Below, piece after piece: positions 12,234 to 26,708 of a stretch of DNA of 64,000 bases. Each line of letters starts with the position of its first letter. Position 1 is the first letter of the stretch. A program made the position numbers and the translations under genes. Location of the stretch: contig OX326958.1 in the NCBI GenBank assembly GCA_946800325.1, forward strand, positions 61,497,793 through 61,561,792, read 5' to 3'. The notes under the pieces were generated by a model. The model saw nothing but the letters and a program-made list of their open reading frames with translations, did no database searches and was not told the origin of the DNA. Source of the stretch: Luzula sylvatica. Its lineage: Eukaryota > Streptophyta > Magnoliopsida > Poales > Juncaceae.

Positions 12234-12475
12234 TCATGGAAAACGGTATTTACTAAGGTATTTACAATATATCAGCTGTTTTATGGTAGCTGCACCATTT
12301 GCTACTCTCTGTTCTGTATTTCGCACACTATTTTCCATCGATGACACCTTCCAAAATGTTGATATTTCTTCTTGTATATTTTGTTTCAGATGTTTGTATG
12401 ATTTATATATCTCCTGAAATATCCTAATGCATCTCTCCTTCCATAAATTGAAGATACCATATATGCTATAATTTG
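12234..12475 (-). pseudogene. LINE (non-LTR retrotransposon) ORF2 C-terminal remnant
   Basis: The - strand reading frame contains a YGIFNLWKERCIRIF-like stretch. It resembles the WNIWKERNxRIF segment that follows the zinc-binding domain in plant LINE reverse-transcriptase ORFs, also seen in the LINE tail at 24.1-24.6 kb. The presumed upstream part lies on the other side of the hAT-like insertion (about 17244-17440), where the - strand reads a degenerate continuation with stops. Resemblance is short, so this is a tentative call. Confidence 0.4.
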
Positions 12476-13112
12476 CATGGTTCATAATATCGGCCAAGTT
12501 AAAAAAAACTCGGCCGAGTTGAGTCGGACTCGGGCACAGCCGAGCCGAGTTTCACCCGGATAAATCGGATCCGATTTTCTAATTTTTTTTTTTTTTTAAA
12601 GAAAGTGGTCTATGCATATTGCATTGAATGGAAATGATTGAAGAAGGTAATTGTTGAGATCTAGTTGTTTTTTGTTTTTTTGTTTGATAAATTAGAGAGA
12701 AGGAGGAAGAAGAAATGAAGTTTAAGTATAACAATGGAAGATTAAGTTGGGGAAGATGAAATGATGGAGGAGTGCGATTTTGGTTCTTGTGCAGGGAATG
12801 ATGAAAAAAGTCAAGTATGATTTTATGGGAACAATATTCATAGATTGTTATGTATAAATAGTTAAATTGTTATTACTTATTGTTATATATAAATTTAGAA
12901 CACACATTGCATGTTTTAAAATATGCAAATAAGATCCTTGGCTTAATTATTAACATCTCAAAAAACACCCATATAAATTCATGTTATTTATTTTTATAAA
13001 ATATTATTTTATCATTAAATATTATATTTTTTGTACAAAGTTATTTGTTTTTAGTCTTTATTTGAAAAAAAGCCCACCTTTGCCTCCTGAACTCTTAAAA
13101 AAATACAAATTA

Positions 13113-13138
13113 CCCCCCCCCCCCCCCCCCCCCCCCCC
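13113..13138. repeat. Poly-C run (26 C)
   Basis: Uninterrupted C tract at the junction between the left TIR of the nested element and the solo LTR. Its length should be treated as uncertain, because such runs are prone to sequencing and assembly error. Confidence 0.85.
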
Positions 13139-13141
13139 AAC

Positions 13142-13764
13142 TGTAGGGTTACGCACGCTTCTATCAAAGTGTGCAGCGGAAGTTTGTTACGCATGCGTAA
13201 CCTAATTATACCGAGATCACGCCTGAAAACCACCAAAAAGGAAGAGTTTCGGAGAATTACCTCGTACAAGTTAGTACGTGATGCCTTCTTCTCCAAATCG
13301 GGCAATTTTCTCCAAAGCGTGCTCGAGCTATGCCTCTAAGCGTGTTGAACCTTCTCCAAGGATCGCTCGTGCAATCCCTCTACCCGTATCCACCTCGATT
13401 TCGACCGATCGGATACCGTCGACGCCGTTCTAGTCGCCGTCACGATCGCTTCTCTCAAGAACTTGCTCGAATCTCCCTCTCAATCTCACTAGATCTAATC
13501 TTTTGTGTGGAAGAAGAGGAGAGAGAAAACCAGGCGGCTCAAAACCCTAGGTTGCAAATGGCTTAACCTAAAAATGAAATCAGAACTCTATATATAGGAA
13601 ATATACTGCTGAGTTCGTTCCAATGGACTCGGCAACTCTGGCTATCACGAATTAGTTCGTTCCGAACGCAAAAAAGAGTTCGTTCGAACGAACTCAGTTC
13701 TGACTGCAGATTTGCCTATACATATAAATTCTTCCAAGTTAATTCTTAAGCCATATTTCTTTCA
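13142..13764 (-). mobile_element. Solo LTR (retrotransposon), minus orientation
   Basis: On the - strand the segment begins TGAAAGAAAT and ends CGTAACCCTACA, giving TG...CA ends. A TATA-like ctatatatag sits at about 13593-13602. It splits the left TIR of the surrounding element into 13065-13112 and 13765 onward. The flanking pentamers ccaac and caaac differ at one base, compatible with a decayed 5-bp duplication. Its ccctaca terminus matches the LTR end at 29497, so the two may be related. The open frame at 13330-13566 is LTR sequence, not a gene. Confidence 0.55.
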
Positions 13765-14050
13765 CAAACTTTAATTTTGCCCATTTTTACCTCCTGAATT
13801 CTTGATTTTGCTCACTTTTGTCCCTTCCATCAGTTAACTGCCTAGTCATCAGTTAACTGATGATGTGGCACTGTGACGTGGCATTTTTTAGTTACTTTGA
13901 GCGATGACGTGACAAAATTTAGAATATAAAATTATACAAATAAATTGAATCCATTAACCATTATAATTCAACCCATTAACCATTAATAAACTCAAATCCA
14001 ATAATAAAAAAATAAACCCAAACCCATCTCTCCCTCACCGTCACCGCCCG

Positions 14051-14055
<5 letters not shown>

Positions 14056-14102
<47 letters not shown>
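14056..14102. repeat. (CT)n microsatellite
   Basis: Uninterrupted CT dinucleotides after a short C-rich patch. Confidence 0.9.
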
Positions 14103-14103
<1 letters not shown>

Positions 14104-14213
14104 AGTCTCACTACAGCAAAGAAATCATTGACCCTATGTAGGATCGAATCCATGTGCCCCTCTTCTCACCATGTCTTTTTTCTTTCTTTCACACTTTGAT
14201 CCCTCTCAATTAT

Positions 14214-15856
14214 GGGCATGTTTGATTTGGGAGATATTGATATACATGGATATGGAAATACATGTATATCACTATTCATGTATTTGATAATTCATGTGAG
14301 TTGTTTGATTTGTTGTATTTTGAAATCATGTATATCAAATTCCTTGTTTGATTCTTTGATACAAAATCCAGGATTTGAATATTTGAATATTATATTATTT
14401 TATTGTATAATATTATAATATTATATTATATTATATTACTTCCATTCTTATTATATAATATAATATTATATTATATTATATTATATTATACTATAAAATA
14501 ACATTATATAATTGAATATAATATAATATGTATGTCATTTAATTCTTATTGTACCTGTTCGGTAGCCATGGAATAAGAGATTATGATGGATTAACTCATT
14601 TACTTCCACCGAACATGTATGGAATAAGATGGATTAAGAGGTGGAAGAAGAGAATAACTCTCTTCCATGGGGGGCATGGAATTACACTCTTCCATGGAAC
14701 AAAATAAAATTTCGTACAAAAATGCCCTCTTTTCTTCCACCCTCAAGCTACAAAAATGATTTTTTACTCTTTCCTTCCTCCTCCCACCACAAAACCAACC
14801 TCCAAAAAAGAATTTTGACCTAGATCGGCGATATACTGGTCCAATGGTTCATATGAATATTGTAAACAAATCTACTCATTTTTATCTCTCTAAAGACATC
14901 CATAATGACATATTTTTTCTGCCTCTTTCCGTTTTTCACGATTTTTGTTGTTCATGAATGAGAGAGAAAGGAAAGAAGAAGAATGAACCATCAAACCAAA
15001 TAAGTGATATTTTCTAGAGTATGAAATAATTTGTTATTTTTATTTAACGTACTTGTACTTAAATATTTGTTCTTCATTCTTAAATTTGTATTTGTTTTTA
15101 AATTGAATAATCGTATAAATGATAAATTATAAAACAAGGGTATTTTGGTCATTGGTATTAATTTGTACATTTTAATCCATTTCTTATTCTAACTAAAACG
15201 CCGAACACTCATGGAATAAAATGGAATTGTTGACTAGTCTCTCTTCCATTATTCCTCTATTTCATGTGTTGCCGAACGAGCCAATTATATATTCTATTAT
15301 TTATATTGTTTTATATTATATTATATATATTTTATGATGTTACCTGATGTTATATTATATATCATTATATTATATTATATTATATTATACTATACTATAA
15401 TATATTATATTATATTATATTGTTTTATATTATTTTATATTATAATACATTATATTATATTATATTATAATGTTTTATATTATATTATATTATATTATAT
15501 TATATTATATTATATTGTTTTATATTATATGATATTATTTTATATTATTTTATATTATATTATATATTGTTTTAAATTTTATTATATTACATTATAGAAT
15601 AGTACATAATATATTATTATTGTTGTTTAATATAATATAATTATTATTCATGAATATAATTTGAAGAAATAATATTATAATCAAATACATGGATAGCTAT
15701 ATCCATACATTTGAAATACCAATTTTTTAGTTGGAGCACAAAATACATGGAAAAGAAAATATATTCCATCTAATCCCTCAAATCAAACAAGGGATTTTAG
15801 GCTTATCCCGGATATTGAAATCCTATCCAATATAATCCCTCAAATCAAACATGCCC
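14214..15856. mobile_element. Harbinger-like TIR element with ATTAT-rich interior
   Basis: The ends are gggcatgtttgatttggga (14214) and the reverse complement of aatccctcaaatcaaacatgccc (ending 15856). The flanking triplet tat is identical on both sides (14211-14213 and 15857-15859). A 3-bp duplication and GGGC-type termini fit PIF/Harbinger-like non-autonomous elements. The interior is mostly TATTA/TATAA microsatellite (14390-14530 and 15290-15600), plus a smaller nested element. The open frame at 15334-15597 is just that microsatellite. Confidence 0.6.
14551..15283. mobile_element. Small TIR element nested inside the Harbinger-like element
   Basis: The left end gtacctgttcggtagccatg and the reverse complement of the right end (tggctcgttcggcaacacat) share cgttcgg/tgttcgg and the following catg(g)aataa(a/g)a words. 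Internal copies of ccgaacatgtatggaataag and ccgaacactcatggaataaa support an imperfect palindromic structure. Boundaries are approximate and no duplication was identified. Confidence 0.45.
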
Positions 15857-15876
15857 TATTAGAACAAACATATAAC

Positions 15877-16240
15877 TCAATTTAGTTCTGATTTGTAATT
15901 TTCAATCAGAGAAGTAATGAACCACTCAATTAAGATGTAAATCAGCTCTGATTTGTAATTTTTCCTTCCATTCTTCTTTTGGACGTTTAAGCTCCAATTG
16001 AGATGTAAATCAGCCTCAATCGAGTAATTTACACACTCAATTAAGTAATGAACTTGTCTGACAGATGGGTCCCACACTTACCATAACAAAGTTTTGATTC
16101 AATCTAGCTCTAATTTGGTTGCTTAGCAGCAATGACATGACAGCACGTTTTAGTCAGTGAAAGTATAATATTTTAGCAGCAATGACAGCACGTTTTAGCA
16201 GCAATGACAGCACGTTTGATTGCTTAATCTGGCGAGAGAG
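15877..16240. repeat. Short local duplications
   Basis: The word ctctgatttgtaattttt and its neighbour aagatgtaaatcag recur between 15890 and 16010. The word tagcagcaatgacagcacg is present three times at 16120-16220. No coding signal. Confidence 0.6.
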
Positions 16241-17243
16241 TCCAGAGAGGGAGAGGGGGGCGAGAGGTCTGGGGTCTGGCGCATGTGAAATTGACATGTG
16301 TAGGTGGCGCAAGTGCTGTTGACGCTCCCGTACTCGTTCGCGCATGGTTATTAATTAGTTAGTTATATAATTTCAGATAAAACCCAAAATTAGAGGGAGA
16401 GCGAGAAAAAGAGAAGAGAGATGAGAAGAGCCATGGTTATTGGTCTCTGTAACCTAGAAGGAATCCTTCCAAGCTAAGAAATTAAGCTAGATGGGCGGTT
16501 CACGAGAGAGGATTATAAGAGAGGGTTATATTAAGCTTGGAAGAGGAGCCATGGTTATTGGATTTTATTTGATTAAAATGGATCGTTTTGCTCAGGTTTA
16601 ATTGATGGGTTTGTGACAGAGAGAAATAGATGAATAATTATTGGGTTTGGGTTTAATCAATGGTTATTGGGTTTGAGTTTAATTAATGGTTAATGATTTA
16701 ATGGTTAATGGGTTAATGAGTATGATTAAAATGAATATTTTAATATTTATTAAATTTGCCACGTCATCACATAAATTATCTAAAAATTGTCACGTCACGG
16801 TGTCACGTCATCACTTAACTGATGATTAGGCAGTTAAGATGGAAGGGGCAAAAATGAGCAAAATCAAGAGTTCAAAGGGTAAAAATGAGCAAATTAAAAT
16901 TTGGGTGACAACTTTCATTTTTTTGAAGAGTTTGGGAGACAAAAATGAGTTTTTTTTTTTTATTTCAATCATTTTGTTCTGAAATCATCTATGAACCGAT
17001 TCCAACTTTCAAAACTATGTTATTTATTATGTTATGTTTTAATTTGAATTTTTATTAATTGAATTTGTTCTTATAATGTTTGTCAATTTTAAAAATATTT
17101 CTTTTTGTTTTTTCTATTTCTTCCGATTTTTTTTTATCAACAGTCCGATTTTTTTTTTGACTCGTCCGAGTCGACCGAGTCCTGAGTTGACGGGACCGAC
17201 CGAGTCCGAGTCCGAATCCGATATTCATAACCATGATAATTTG

Positions 17244-20170
<2,927 letters not shown>

Positions 20171-20180
20171 TATATATATA
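20171..20180 (+). promoter_or_regulatory. Putative TATA box of the CYP79 gene
   Basis: tatatatata lies 80 bases before the ATG at 20251, preceded by a CT-rich stretch. A start site about 30 bases downstream would leave a leader of roughly 40-50 bases, a normal plant arrangement. The start site itself is inferred. Confidence 0.6.
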
Positions 20181-20250
20181 CAAGGAGATGTAATCTTCTA
20201 ATATTCTCATTCAAGTTATTCACATTCAAAACCCTTGCATAAACCTAAGA

Positions 20251-23200
20251 ATGGTTATCAACTCATTACTCTATTTGTGTTTCTTAAGTTTTTTCCTACA
20301 TAAAATCTCAGTTCTGATTAAATATCGGAACAGAAATGGTCATCACAACCAAAAGCAAATGCAACTCCCACCTGGACCGCGTTCTTGGCCTCTAATTGGA
20401 AACCTTCCCGAGCTGATTTTGAAGAAACCGATATACCGATGGATTAATCTCGTTATGAAGGATATGAACACTGACATAGCATGTATTCGCTTTGGCAGTG
20501 TTCACGTCATACCGATCAATTGTCCTAAACTTGCTCAGGAAGTACTGAGAAAGAACGATGCAATATTTGCGTCTAGACCAACATCTTTTGCCGCTAATAT
20601 GATTGGTGGAGGCTACAAAACCACGATTGTAACCCCCTTTGGCGATCAGTGGAAGAAAATGAGGAGAGTTTTAACCTCTGAGATAATCTGCCCTGGAAGG
20701 CACCGTTGGTTCCATGACAAACGGGCCAACGAAGCTGACCATATCATCGGTTACGTATATAGCCAATGTCAACTTTCCAAACTCGTCGATTTAAGAGTGG
20801 TGATTCGTCATTATTGCGGGAATGTGATTCGCGTGTTGATGTTTAATAAGAGATACTTCGGGAACCCAATGCCTGATGGAGGACCGGGAGGCGATGAAAT
20901 AGAGCATGTTGATGCTATTTTTAACAGTCTCAAGTATTTATACGCATTTTCCATATCAGATTATTTTCCAAAACTGATCGGATTTGACCTAGATGGCCAC
21001 GAGAAAATCGTTAAAGAAAACATCAAAACTTATACGAAACTCCATGATCCGATAATAGATGAAAGGATCCAATTACGGAGGGGAAATGAGAAATCTGGCG
21101 AGAAGCATGCCCCTCAAGACTTTCTCGATATTCTTATTTCACTGCAAGACCAAGAAGGAAATCCACTACTTACCCCAGACGAGATTAAAGCGCAATCAAT
21201 GGTAAGAACATTAATTTAAATTACGAGGAGTGTTATGGTAGGTCCTTGGATATTTATAATTATTTGGAAATTACCTGCGTTTCGAGCCGGTTTATTTCAT
21301 TTGGTTTGTTATACACATAATATTAAGCTAATTTTTTTTAAGAATAAACACAACATTTTTCGAAAATAAATATGATAATAATTAAAGAAGTTCGATGATA
21401 ACAAAATTATTATACTATTTTTTAATTTGACACAATTAGAAATATTTATTTAGTATTATAATACGGCAAACAAAAAATGCTACTATAAGATAATAAATAA
21501 CATGCGTGGACATAAATAAAAAGCAAAATTATATGATAATTTTAAATTTATATATCTAAAAATAAGAATAATAACATTTTAAAAGTTGAGGAAATTGTGT
21601 CCTGTAAAATTTTATCTTTCATTTTTATCAATTTTTTAAAAGATTAACATGATTTATTTTTAATAAAAATAAAAATATAACATACTTAGTACTACGTATA
21701 ATTTTTTCAATTATAGTTTTAAAAATACTATTGATTGGACTTATAAGTCACCGATGTAATTATACTTACTTTTATATTGTATTTTTTTACATAAATGTTT
21801 TGATAACTTTAAGCCAGAGAAACAATATTGGATATATGATAATATGAAACTCAAAACAAAGATAAAATCAAGTGAATATATTTCATAATTTTTTTAAATT
21901 ATATTTTACAAAATATTAATAATATTTGATGTATTTTGATGATTATATATTAATTTATTAGTATTAAACATTTAAACTCTTCACATTTCATTTATATTCA
22001 GATTTGGTCATATAACATCATGTGAAATGATTCAAAATTTAATACAACCGGTCCAAACATTAATCTAACTAATAATACTTTGACAAATCATCAATATATT
22101 AATTTATTACTGTTAGATATTTAAACTCTTCAAATTCCATTTGTATTCACATTTGATCATGTAACATCATGTGAAGTGATTCAAAATTATATGCAACCGG
22201 TTCAACATTAATCTAACGAATAATACTTTGATACATCATCAATGCCATGTGATGTGACCTTATAAAATTGTTCAGAATTATGTGTGAAATAACGGACGCA
22301 TAAATGTCTACAAATAAAACATAATTATAAAAAATCAATGATTAATCCATTCTTCATATTTTGCCACATATCATAATGTAATGAATGAATTAATTGTGAT
22401 GATGTGATATAATGATATTGCATAAAGATAGTTTCAAAATAAGGGGATTGGTAAGATCATCTCTTATTTTGACAATTCAATATGTTAAATATATATACAT
22501 GTTTGCTAAGGAGAATCCAGAAAAAGAATCCACACAACCAAAATATACTAATGAAATTAGCAAATTATACTATTTAAATGAACAAAATATACTGTTAAAT
22601 CCAACATGTTAACATGCCTAAAATTAAGAATAAAATAATATATCTTCGATAGTATATTTTTCTATATACAAAAATATATTTTGTTAATTTCAATAGTATA
22701 TTTTGTTCCTTGGTTTTTTTTTTTTTTTTTTCGTGGATTTTTTTTAGCATATATATAGGGAAAGTATACTTGGCCCCAAAATTCAACCCATCATTGATAA
22801 CGTGGCAAAAAGAGATACAATGAATTAATTAGTATTATCAATTGACCTAATTTATTATTAATTGACACATTAAGAATTTTAATATGTTAATATTAATACA
22901 TATTAATTGACGTGTCAATTTACTTAAACTGTTAATGAAAATTGTTAATTAAATCAATTAATAATACGAATTATCACACCTCATCAAAGATGATGAAGTG
23001 AGTTTTGGAGTGTGTGTGTGTGTATATATATATTTATAATTTCCATGATTTTAGGAGATTATGATAGCGGGCATAGATAATCCATCCAACGCCGTCGAAT
23101 GGATATTGGCAGAGATGATGAACAAGCCTAAAATCCTCAAAAAAGCAAAACAAGAAATCGATAATGTAGTTGGAAAGGAAAGACTTGTCCAAGAGTTTGA

Positions 23201-23878
23201 TATCCCTCGACTCAATTACTTAAAAGCTTGCATTAGAGAAGCTTTTCGCCTTCATCCGATCACACCATTCAACGTTCCACACGTGTCAATGAAGGACAGC
23301 ACTATTGGAGGTGATTCTTTTTTTGCCTTTTTTCTTCATCCATTAGATTATTTACATGAAGAAAAAATATATAACATTAAGCCTGAACTAAACTATAAAC
23401 GTCAAATTACAAGGGGGTAGAAAGGCTAGCATGTGAAAACAAGTAATTAGTAAAAATAACTAAATGAAAAATCTTAAATAATTGTCTTCCAGGTTATTTC
23501 ATCCCAGAAGGAAGTCACGTGTTGATAAGTCGAATTGGTCTTGGCCGAAACCCAAAAATTTGGGAAGAACCTCTTGTGTTCAAGCCAGAGAGGCACTTGG
23601 ACATTAATGGACGCTCTGAAGTGCTCCTCACGGAACCAGACTGTACATTACTATCATTTAGCACGGGGAGACGTGGTTGTCCGGCTCCTCAACTCGGAAC
23701 CAGTATGACGGTTATGCTACTCGCACGGCTTATACAAGCATTCGATTGGAGTAAACCACTTGGCGTGTCTACTATTGATCTCTCTGAGTCTGACGACAGA
23801 GATCTTTTTCTCGCGACGCCATTGGTTTTACAAGCAGAACCTCGCTTGAATCTTAGCTTGTATCCCAAATTGAGTTAA
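20251..23878 (+). CDS. Cytochrome P450, CYP79 family (amino-acid N-monooxygenase type)
   Basis: Three exons, 20251-21201, 23055-23310 and 23493-23878, give 530 aa. The introns are GT-AG: 21202-23054 (phase 0) and 23311-23492 (phase 1). Features in order are an N-terminal membrane anchor (about 1-22), a proline-rich hinge [14 protein letters not shown] (40-53), WKKMR in helix C (134-138), the I helix AGIDNPSNA (322-330), ExxR (379-382), PERH (434-437) and the heme loop SFSTGRRGC with ligand Cys465. In the family, the usual I-helix Thr is replaced by Asn-Pro, and the loop SFSTGRRGC replaces PFGxGRRxC; both are seen here. CYP79s are ER-bound enzymes that convert an amino acid to its aldoxime, the first step to cyanogenic glucosides, glucosinolates or free oximes. 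The substrate cannot be told from sequence. The residues after the Cys (PAPQLG) differ from the common IAAxLG. No other pathway gene is in the window. The reading frame is intact, so it is probably functional. Confidence 0.9.
21945..22450. repeat. Repeat inside CYP79 intron 1 (related to 27775-28120)
   Basis: A unit of about 149 bases containing a ttaaactcttcacatttcattt block, catcatgtgaaatgattcaa and a caaccggt...ctaactaataatactttga stretch is present twice in tandem (about 21945 and 22095). The second copy and the following sequence, to about 22450, resemble 27775-28120, including aaaaaatcaatgattaat and ttttgccaca. I infer a transposon-derived insertion that lengthened the intron. Confidence 0.55.
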
Positions 23879-23950
23879 GTCTTCAAAGAATTGGAATAAA
23901 GTGTGTCTATGTTAGTCTTCAAAGAATTGGAATAAAGTGTGTCTACGAGT
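23879..23950 (+). terminator. CYP79 3' UTR with duplicated polyadenylation motif
   Basis: Directly after the stop codon a 36-bp unit (gtcttcaaagaattggaata and 16 more bases) is repeated in tandem, from 23879 and from 23915. Each copy contains AATAAA (23895-23900 and 23931-23936), so the gene has two nearby candidate poly(A) signals. Confidence 0.6.
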
Positions 23951-24093
23951 GGGAATTGTATCCTGATGTTTAGACACTAGTTTGTGTTGTGTTGTGTGTT
24001 TAAATTTGGGGACAAATTGGTCACGTTCTTTAAAATTATGGTTTACTAAAAATAATAATCAATAAATCAAATTACTTACAAAATGGCATTTCA

Positions 24094-24608
24094 AAAATTG
24101 TGGAGGGGTGCGTACTATGTGCTCAAGCACGAGAAGATGTACAACACTTGTTCTTGCATTGTCCCTTCTCAGCGCAGATATGGCGGGCCCTCTGCCCAGC
24201 CTTCCAATCAAGACCAAGGGGAAATCTTCAAGACACTTGGTTACGAAATCTTGTCAATGGGGACGCGCCGCAGAATAAGAGATGAAGCTCCATGTGGTTG
24301 GCAATGATATGGAATATTTGGAAGGAGCGAAATCGAAGGATCTTTACGGCGAAAGGGTTGTCGGTGGTGGCGATTCTCGATCTCGTCAGAGGAGACGAAG
24401 CTCGATGGAACCTCCACTGTTAAAACATTTGGTTTTTTCAAAAGGGAGGCAGTAGGTAGTTTCATCGTGATCAAGAGAATTGTATTTTCCTATTTGTATC
24501 ATCCCTGAGTTGGGATTTATCTATCTTCTTTTCGTCTTGTAACTAAACTCTTTTTTTGTTTTTTTTTAATATATAACGAGTGAGGCTATTGCCACACTCC
24601 AAAAAAAA
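24094..24608 (+). mobile_element. 5'-truncated LINE tail (ORF2 zinc-binding region and poly-A)
   Basis: The frame starting near 24097 reads a CxxC...HLFLHCPFSAQIW segment, the reverse-transcriptase zinc-binding motif of plant LINEs. After an in-frame TGA, a WNIWKERNRRIF segment follows. The 3' end is typical of plant LINEs: a T-rich stretch, then aacgagtgaggctattgcca and an A8 tail at 24601-24608. Only the last 0.5 kb is present, as expected from incomplete reverse transcription. No target duplication was recognised. It sits about 215 bases after the CYP79 stop codon. Confidence 0.75.
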
Positions 24609-24652
24609 TTTTGTTGTTATATCATATATGTATGTGATAGAATAATAATCAA

Positions 24653-24683
24653 CTAGCGTAACCCTCGCACATGTGTGCGAGTC
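24653..24683 (-). mobile_element. Helitron-type 3' terminus (minus strand)
   Basis: On the - strand, hairpin ctcgcacacatgtgcgag (24681-24664) is followed after a short spacer by CTAG (24656-24653) and then T. The element body would extend to higher coordinates. The 5' end was not identified. Confidence 0.6.
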
Positions 24684-26157
24684 ATTTTTAACTTTGTTTT
24701 GAATTGAATCACTGCACATTTTGCATTTTAGACTAACATATATCATTAATAATTATTCAAAAGTATTCATAATTATTGTGGTAGGCAACATTAAACATCA
24801 TAGAAATACAAATATTAGCATTCAAGAAACGTCATAAAGATTCACAATGTTGATTTGGAGTCGTATTAAAAAATAAAACATATAAGTCTCATAAGAAATA
24901 TACTAATATGGGATGATACAATACATAAATGGATAATTTAGCTTAGAAGCTACGTTAATGAATTTTCATGGCATATAAAAGAAGAATTATACCCATAATG
25001 ATCAAAGATTAATGTAAGGATAAAAATAATTAATTTTATAATGATGAATGCATTTGAATAAAAGACTAAAAGAGATCGAAGCATTGTATGCAGGGGCATG
25101 TTTGCTAAGTGTATCTCTTTGTTTTGCATTCTTTCTGTGGGACCTGATTGATTTTGAAAATTGATCACCGACTAATTTTGCGAGATAAAATTCGGGTTCC
25201 TACGTAATTTCACCTATGCCAGCATAAACAGGCCTACAAAAAATAATAATTACATTTTAGTCCTTGCCAAAGTTGGAAAGAGAGAAAGCAAATACATACT
25301 TATTCTAGAGCAAATGCAATTTCACCTTCGCCTTGCTGTCATCTCACTTTATCTTCTCGAAACGCCTTTCTGAGCCTTTTCTAGGGTTAGTTCATTTTTG
25401 GTTTGGCGCGAGCTCGCTTTCGGGTCCCCTTCGTTTCTCTTGTCCGAAGGAACAGACTCCAGCGCTTCCTTCGTTTCTCTTCTCGGAAAGAACATCGTCC
25501 CGATAAGCAAATGTCTGATCGATTAAGAGCCACGACTGTCTCGATTAAATCTCCACCAATCAACCTACATAAATAAAAAATGAATTAATGTCATAAAATA
25601 ATCAAAATAAATTAATTTAAAAAGTTACAAATATATTGATAAATGAATTCATTAATTACCGAATTAATCTGGAGAAGTCCTCTCTCACGTGCCCACCACC
25701 CGTCCAGGCCCCACCTCCAGCCCGCCCCTTAGCCCCTCCCAGACCCACTTCCAGCACGTACATGCATTAACTCCATCCCATAACCACATGGGGGTCCCGC
25801 CTCGCATCCGTCCCGAGCCCGCCAGCCGTCCTTCAATATACATATCGACATCAGTCTTGGATGTACAAATCTGTCGCCTTCCCTATACAAACAAATTATT
25901 AATGAATTAAAACAATACTGATTAACTAATTTCTAAGAAAATGAAACAAGAAGCTTTGGACAACCTTTTGTGCGATCTTCAATAATTCTTTCGTGGTCCC
26001 CATATCTTTAGCTTCAGTCCGTGGCAGACCCGCTTCTAACCCGCTCGAGACCGGTCGCTAACGTGTAATCAAAACCACAAAAGTAACGTATATCTGCTAT
26101 TCATAAACAAACAATACTAAAGTTTACAAAATATATATAGACATATCGGCATGAGAC
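24684..26157. other. Possible Helitron body with GC-rich gene-like pieces
   Basis: The AT-rich background is broken by GC-rich, exon-like patches at about 25300-25540, 25680-25870 and 25960-26060. The last two read open on the - strand, but I recognise no domain. Blocks of foreign-looking composition next to a Helitron 3' end fit gene-fragment capture. This remains an inference. Confidence 0.3.
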
Positions 26158-26590
26158 TAGGTTCAATGGCCAACACTCTTGTGTGGCCAACACGGCCAAC
26201 AACACTTAGTTCTCAGAAACTATACTTGAAAATTAATTTCTTACCGTATAGATGTGATATATAAATCATTTAGATATGTTGTAGAACAAATTTCATTTGC
26301 ATTTCTCTATTTAACAAAACTGATAACATATTTTTTCACAACCGTCTATTTCGATAATTTTTTTCATTTCAATGAAAGAAAAGTCGAAACATTGTGAAAA
26401 TCAATCCTATGCCTATCTATATAACTTAAATTAAATACCAATGCAAAAAAAAAATCGAATTTTAAAATTGATTTCATGATGAATCATGACGTAAATACTA
26501 TCGACCGTCAATATTTTTACGTGTATAAATTTTGAAAAATAAACGTTGTTGGCCGTGTTGGCCACACAAGAGTGTTGGCCAATCAACCTA
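26158..26590. mobile_element. MITE with about 45-bp terminal inverted repeats
   Basis: The ends taggttcaatggccaacact and the reverse complement taggttgattggccaacact continue into matching cttgtgtggccaacac and ggccaacaac words. TA is present at both tips, compatible with a TA target as in Stowaway/mariner-type MITEs. The same terminal words appear at the left end of the element at 49914. Confidence 0.7.
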
Positions 26591-26708
26591 GCCCATATAT
26601 ATTAATTATTAATTAATTAATATATATAAAGTTACCAAAATCTCTCTTTTCTCCTTCCTCCACATCATCATTTATTTGTGGCCATGTGATCTTCATCATT
26701 ATCTATGA

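Larger units (their letters stand above)
13065..16956. mobile_element. Long-TIR element nested in the hAT-like element
   Basis: Inverted repeats run from each edge inward. Left: gcccacctttgcctcctgaa (13072) and, after an LTR insertion, gcccatttttacctcctgaa and agttaactgatgatgtggca (13785-13880). Right: the reverse complement of 16730-16948 gives matching gtctcccaaactcttc, gctcatttttacccttt and cagttaagtgatgacgtg words. TIRs of a few hundred bases suggest a Mutator-like element. The outer flanks hint at a shared ttattt word, but no clean 9-bp duplication is visible. Confidence 0.55.
12476..17235. mobile_element. hAT-like TIR element, 4.76 kb, carrying nested insertions
   Basis: Terminal inverted repeats catggttcataatatcgg (12476-12493) and the reverse complement of 17218-17235 match at 15 of 18 positions. 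The element is flanked by identical 8-bp copies of ataatttg (12468-12475 and 17236-17243). An 8-bp duplication is the hAT hallmark. Both subterminal regions are rich in cgagtcggactcg-like words. No transposase is recognisable, and most of the length comes from nested elements. Confidence 0.75.

Noticed and set aside
13330..13566. 78-codon Arg-rich open frame
   Set aside because: It lies inside the solo LTR at 13142-13764.
14130..14160. tRNA-like T-arm word (ggatcgaatcc)
   Set aside because: No acceptor stem, anticodon arm or B-box context could be built around it.
15334..15597. 87-codon open frame rich in Ile, Leu and Tyr
   Set aside because: It is TATTA-type simple sequence inside the Harbinger-like element.
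24083..24307. 74-codon open frame starting at an ATG after CYP79
   Set aside because: The neighbouring frame carries the LINE zinc-binding motif; this frame is its shadow.
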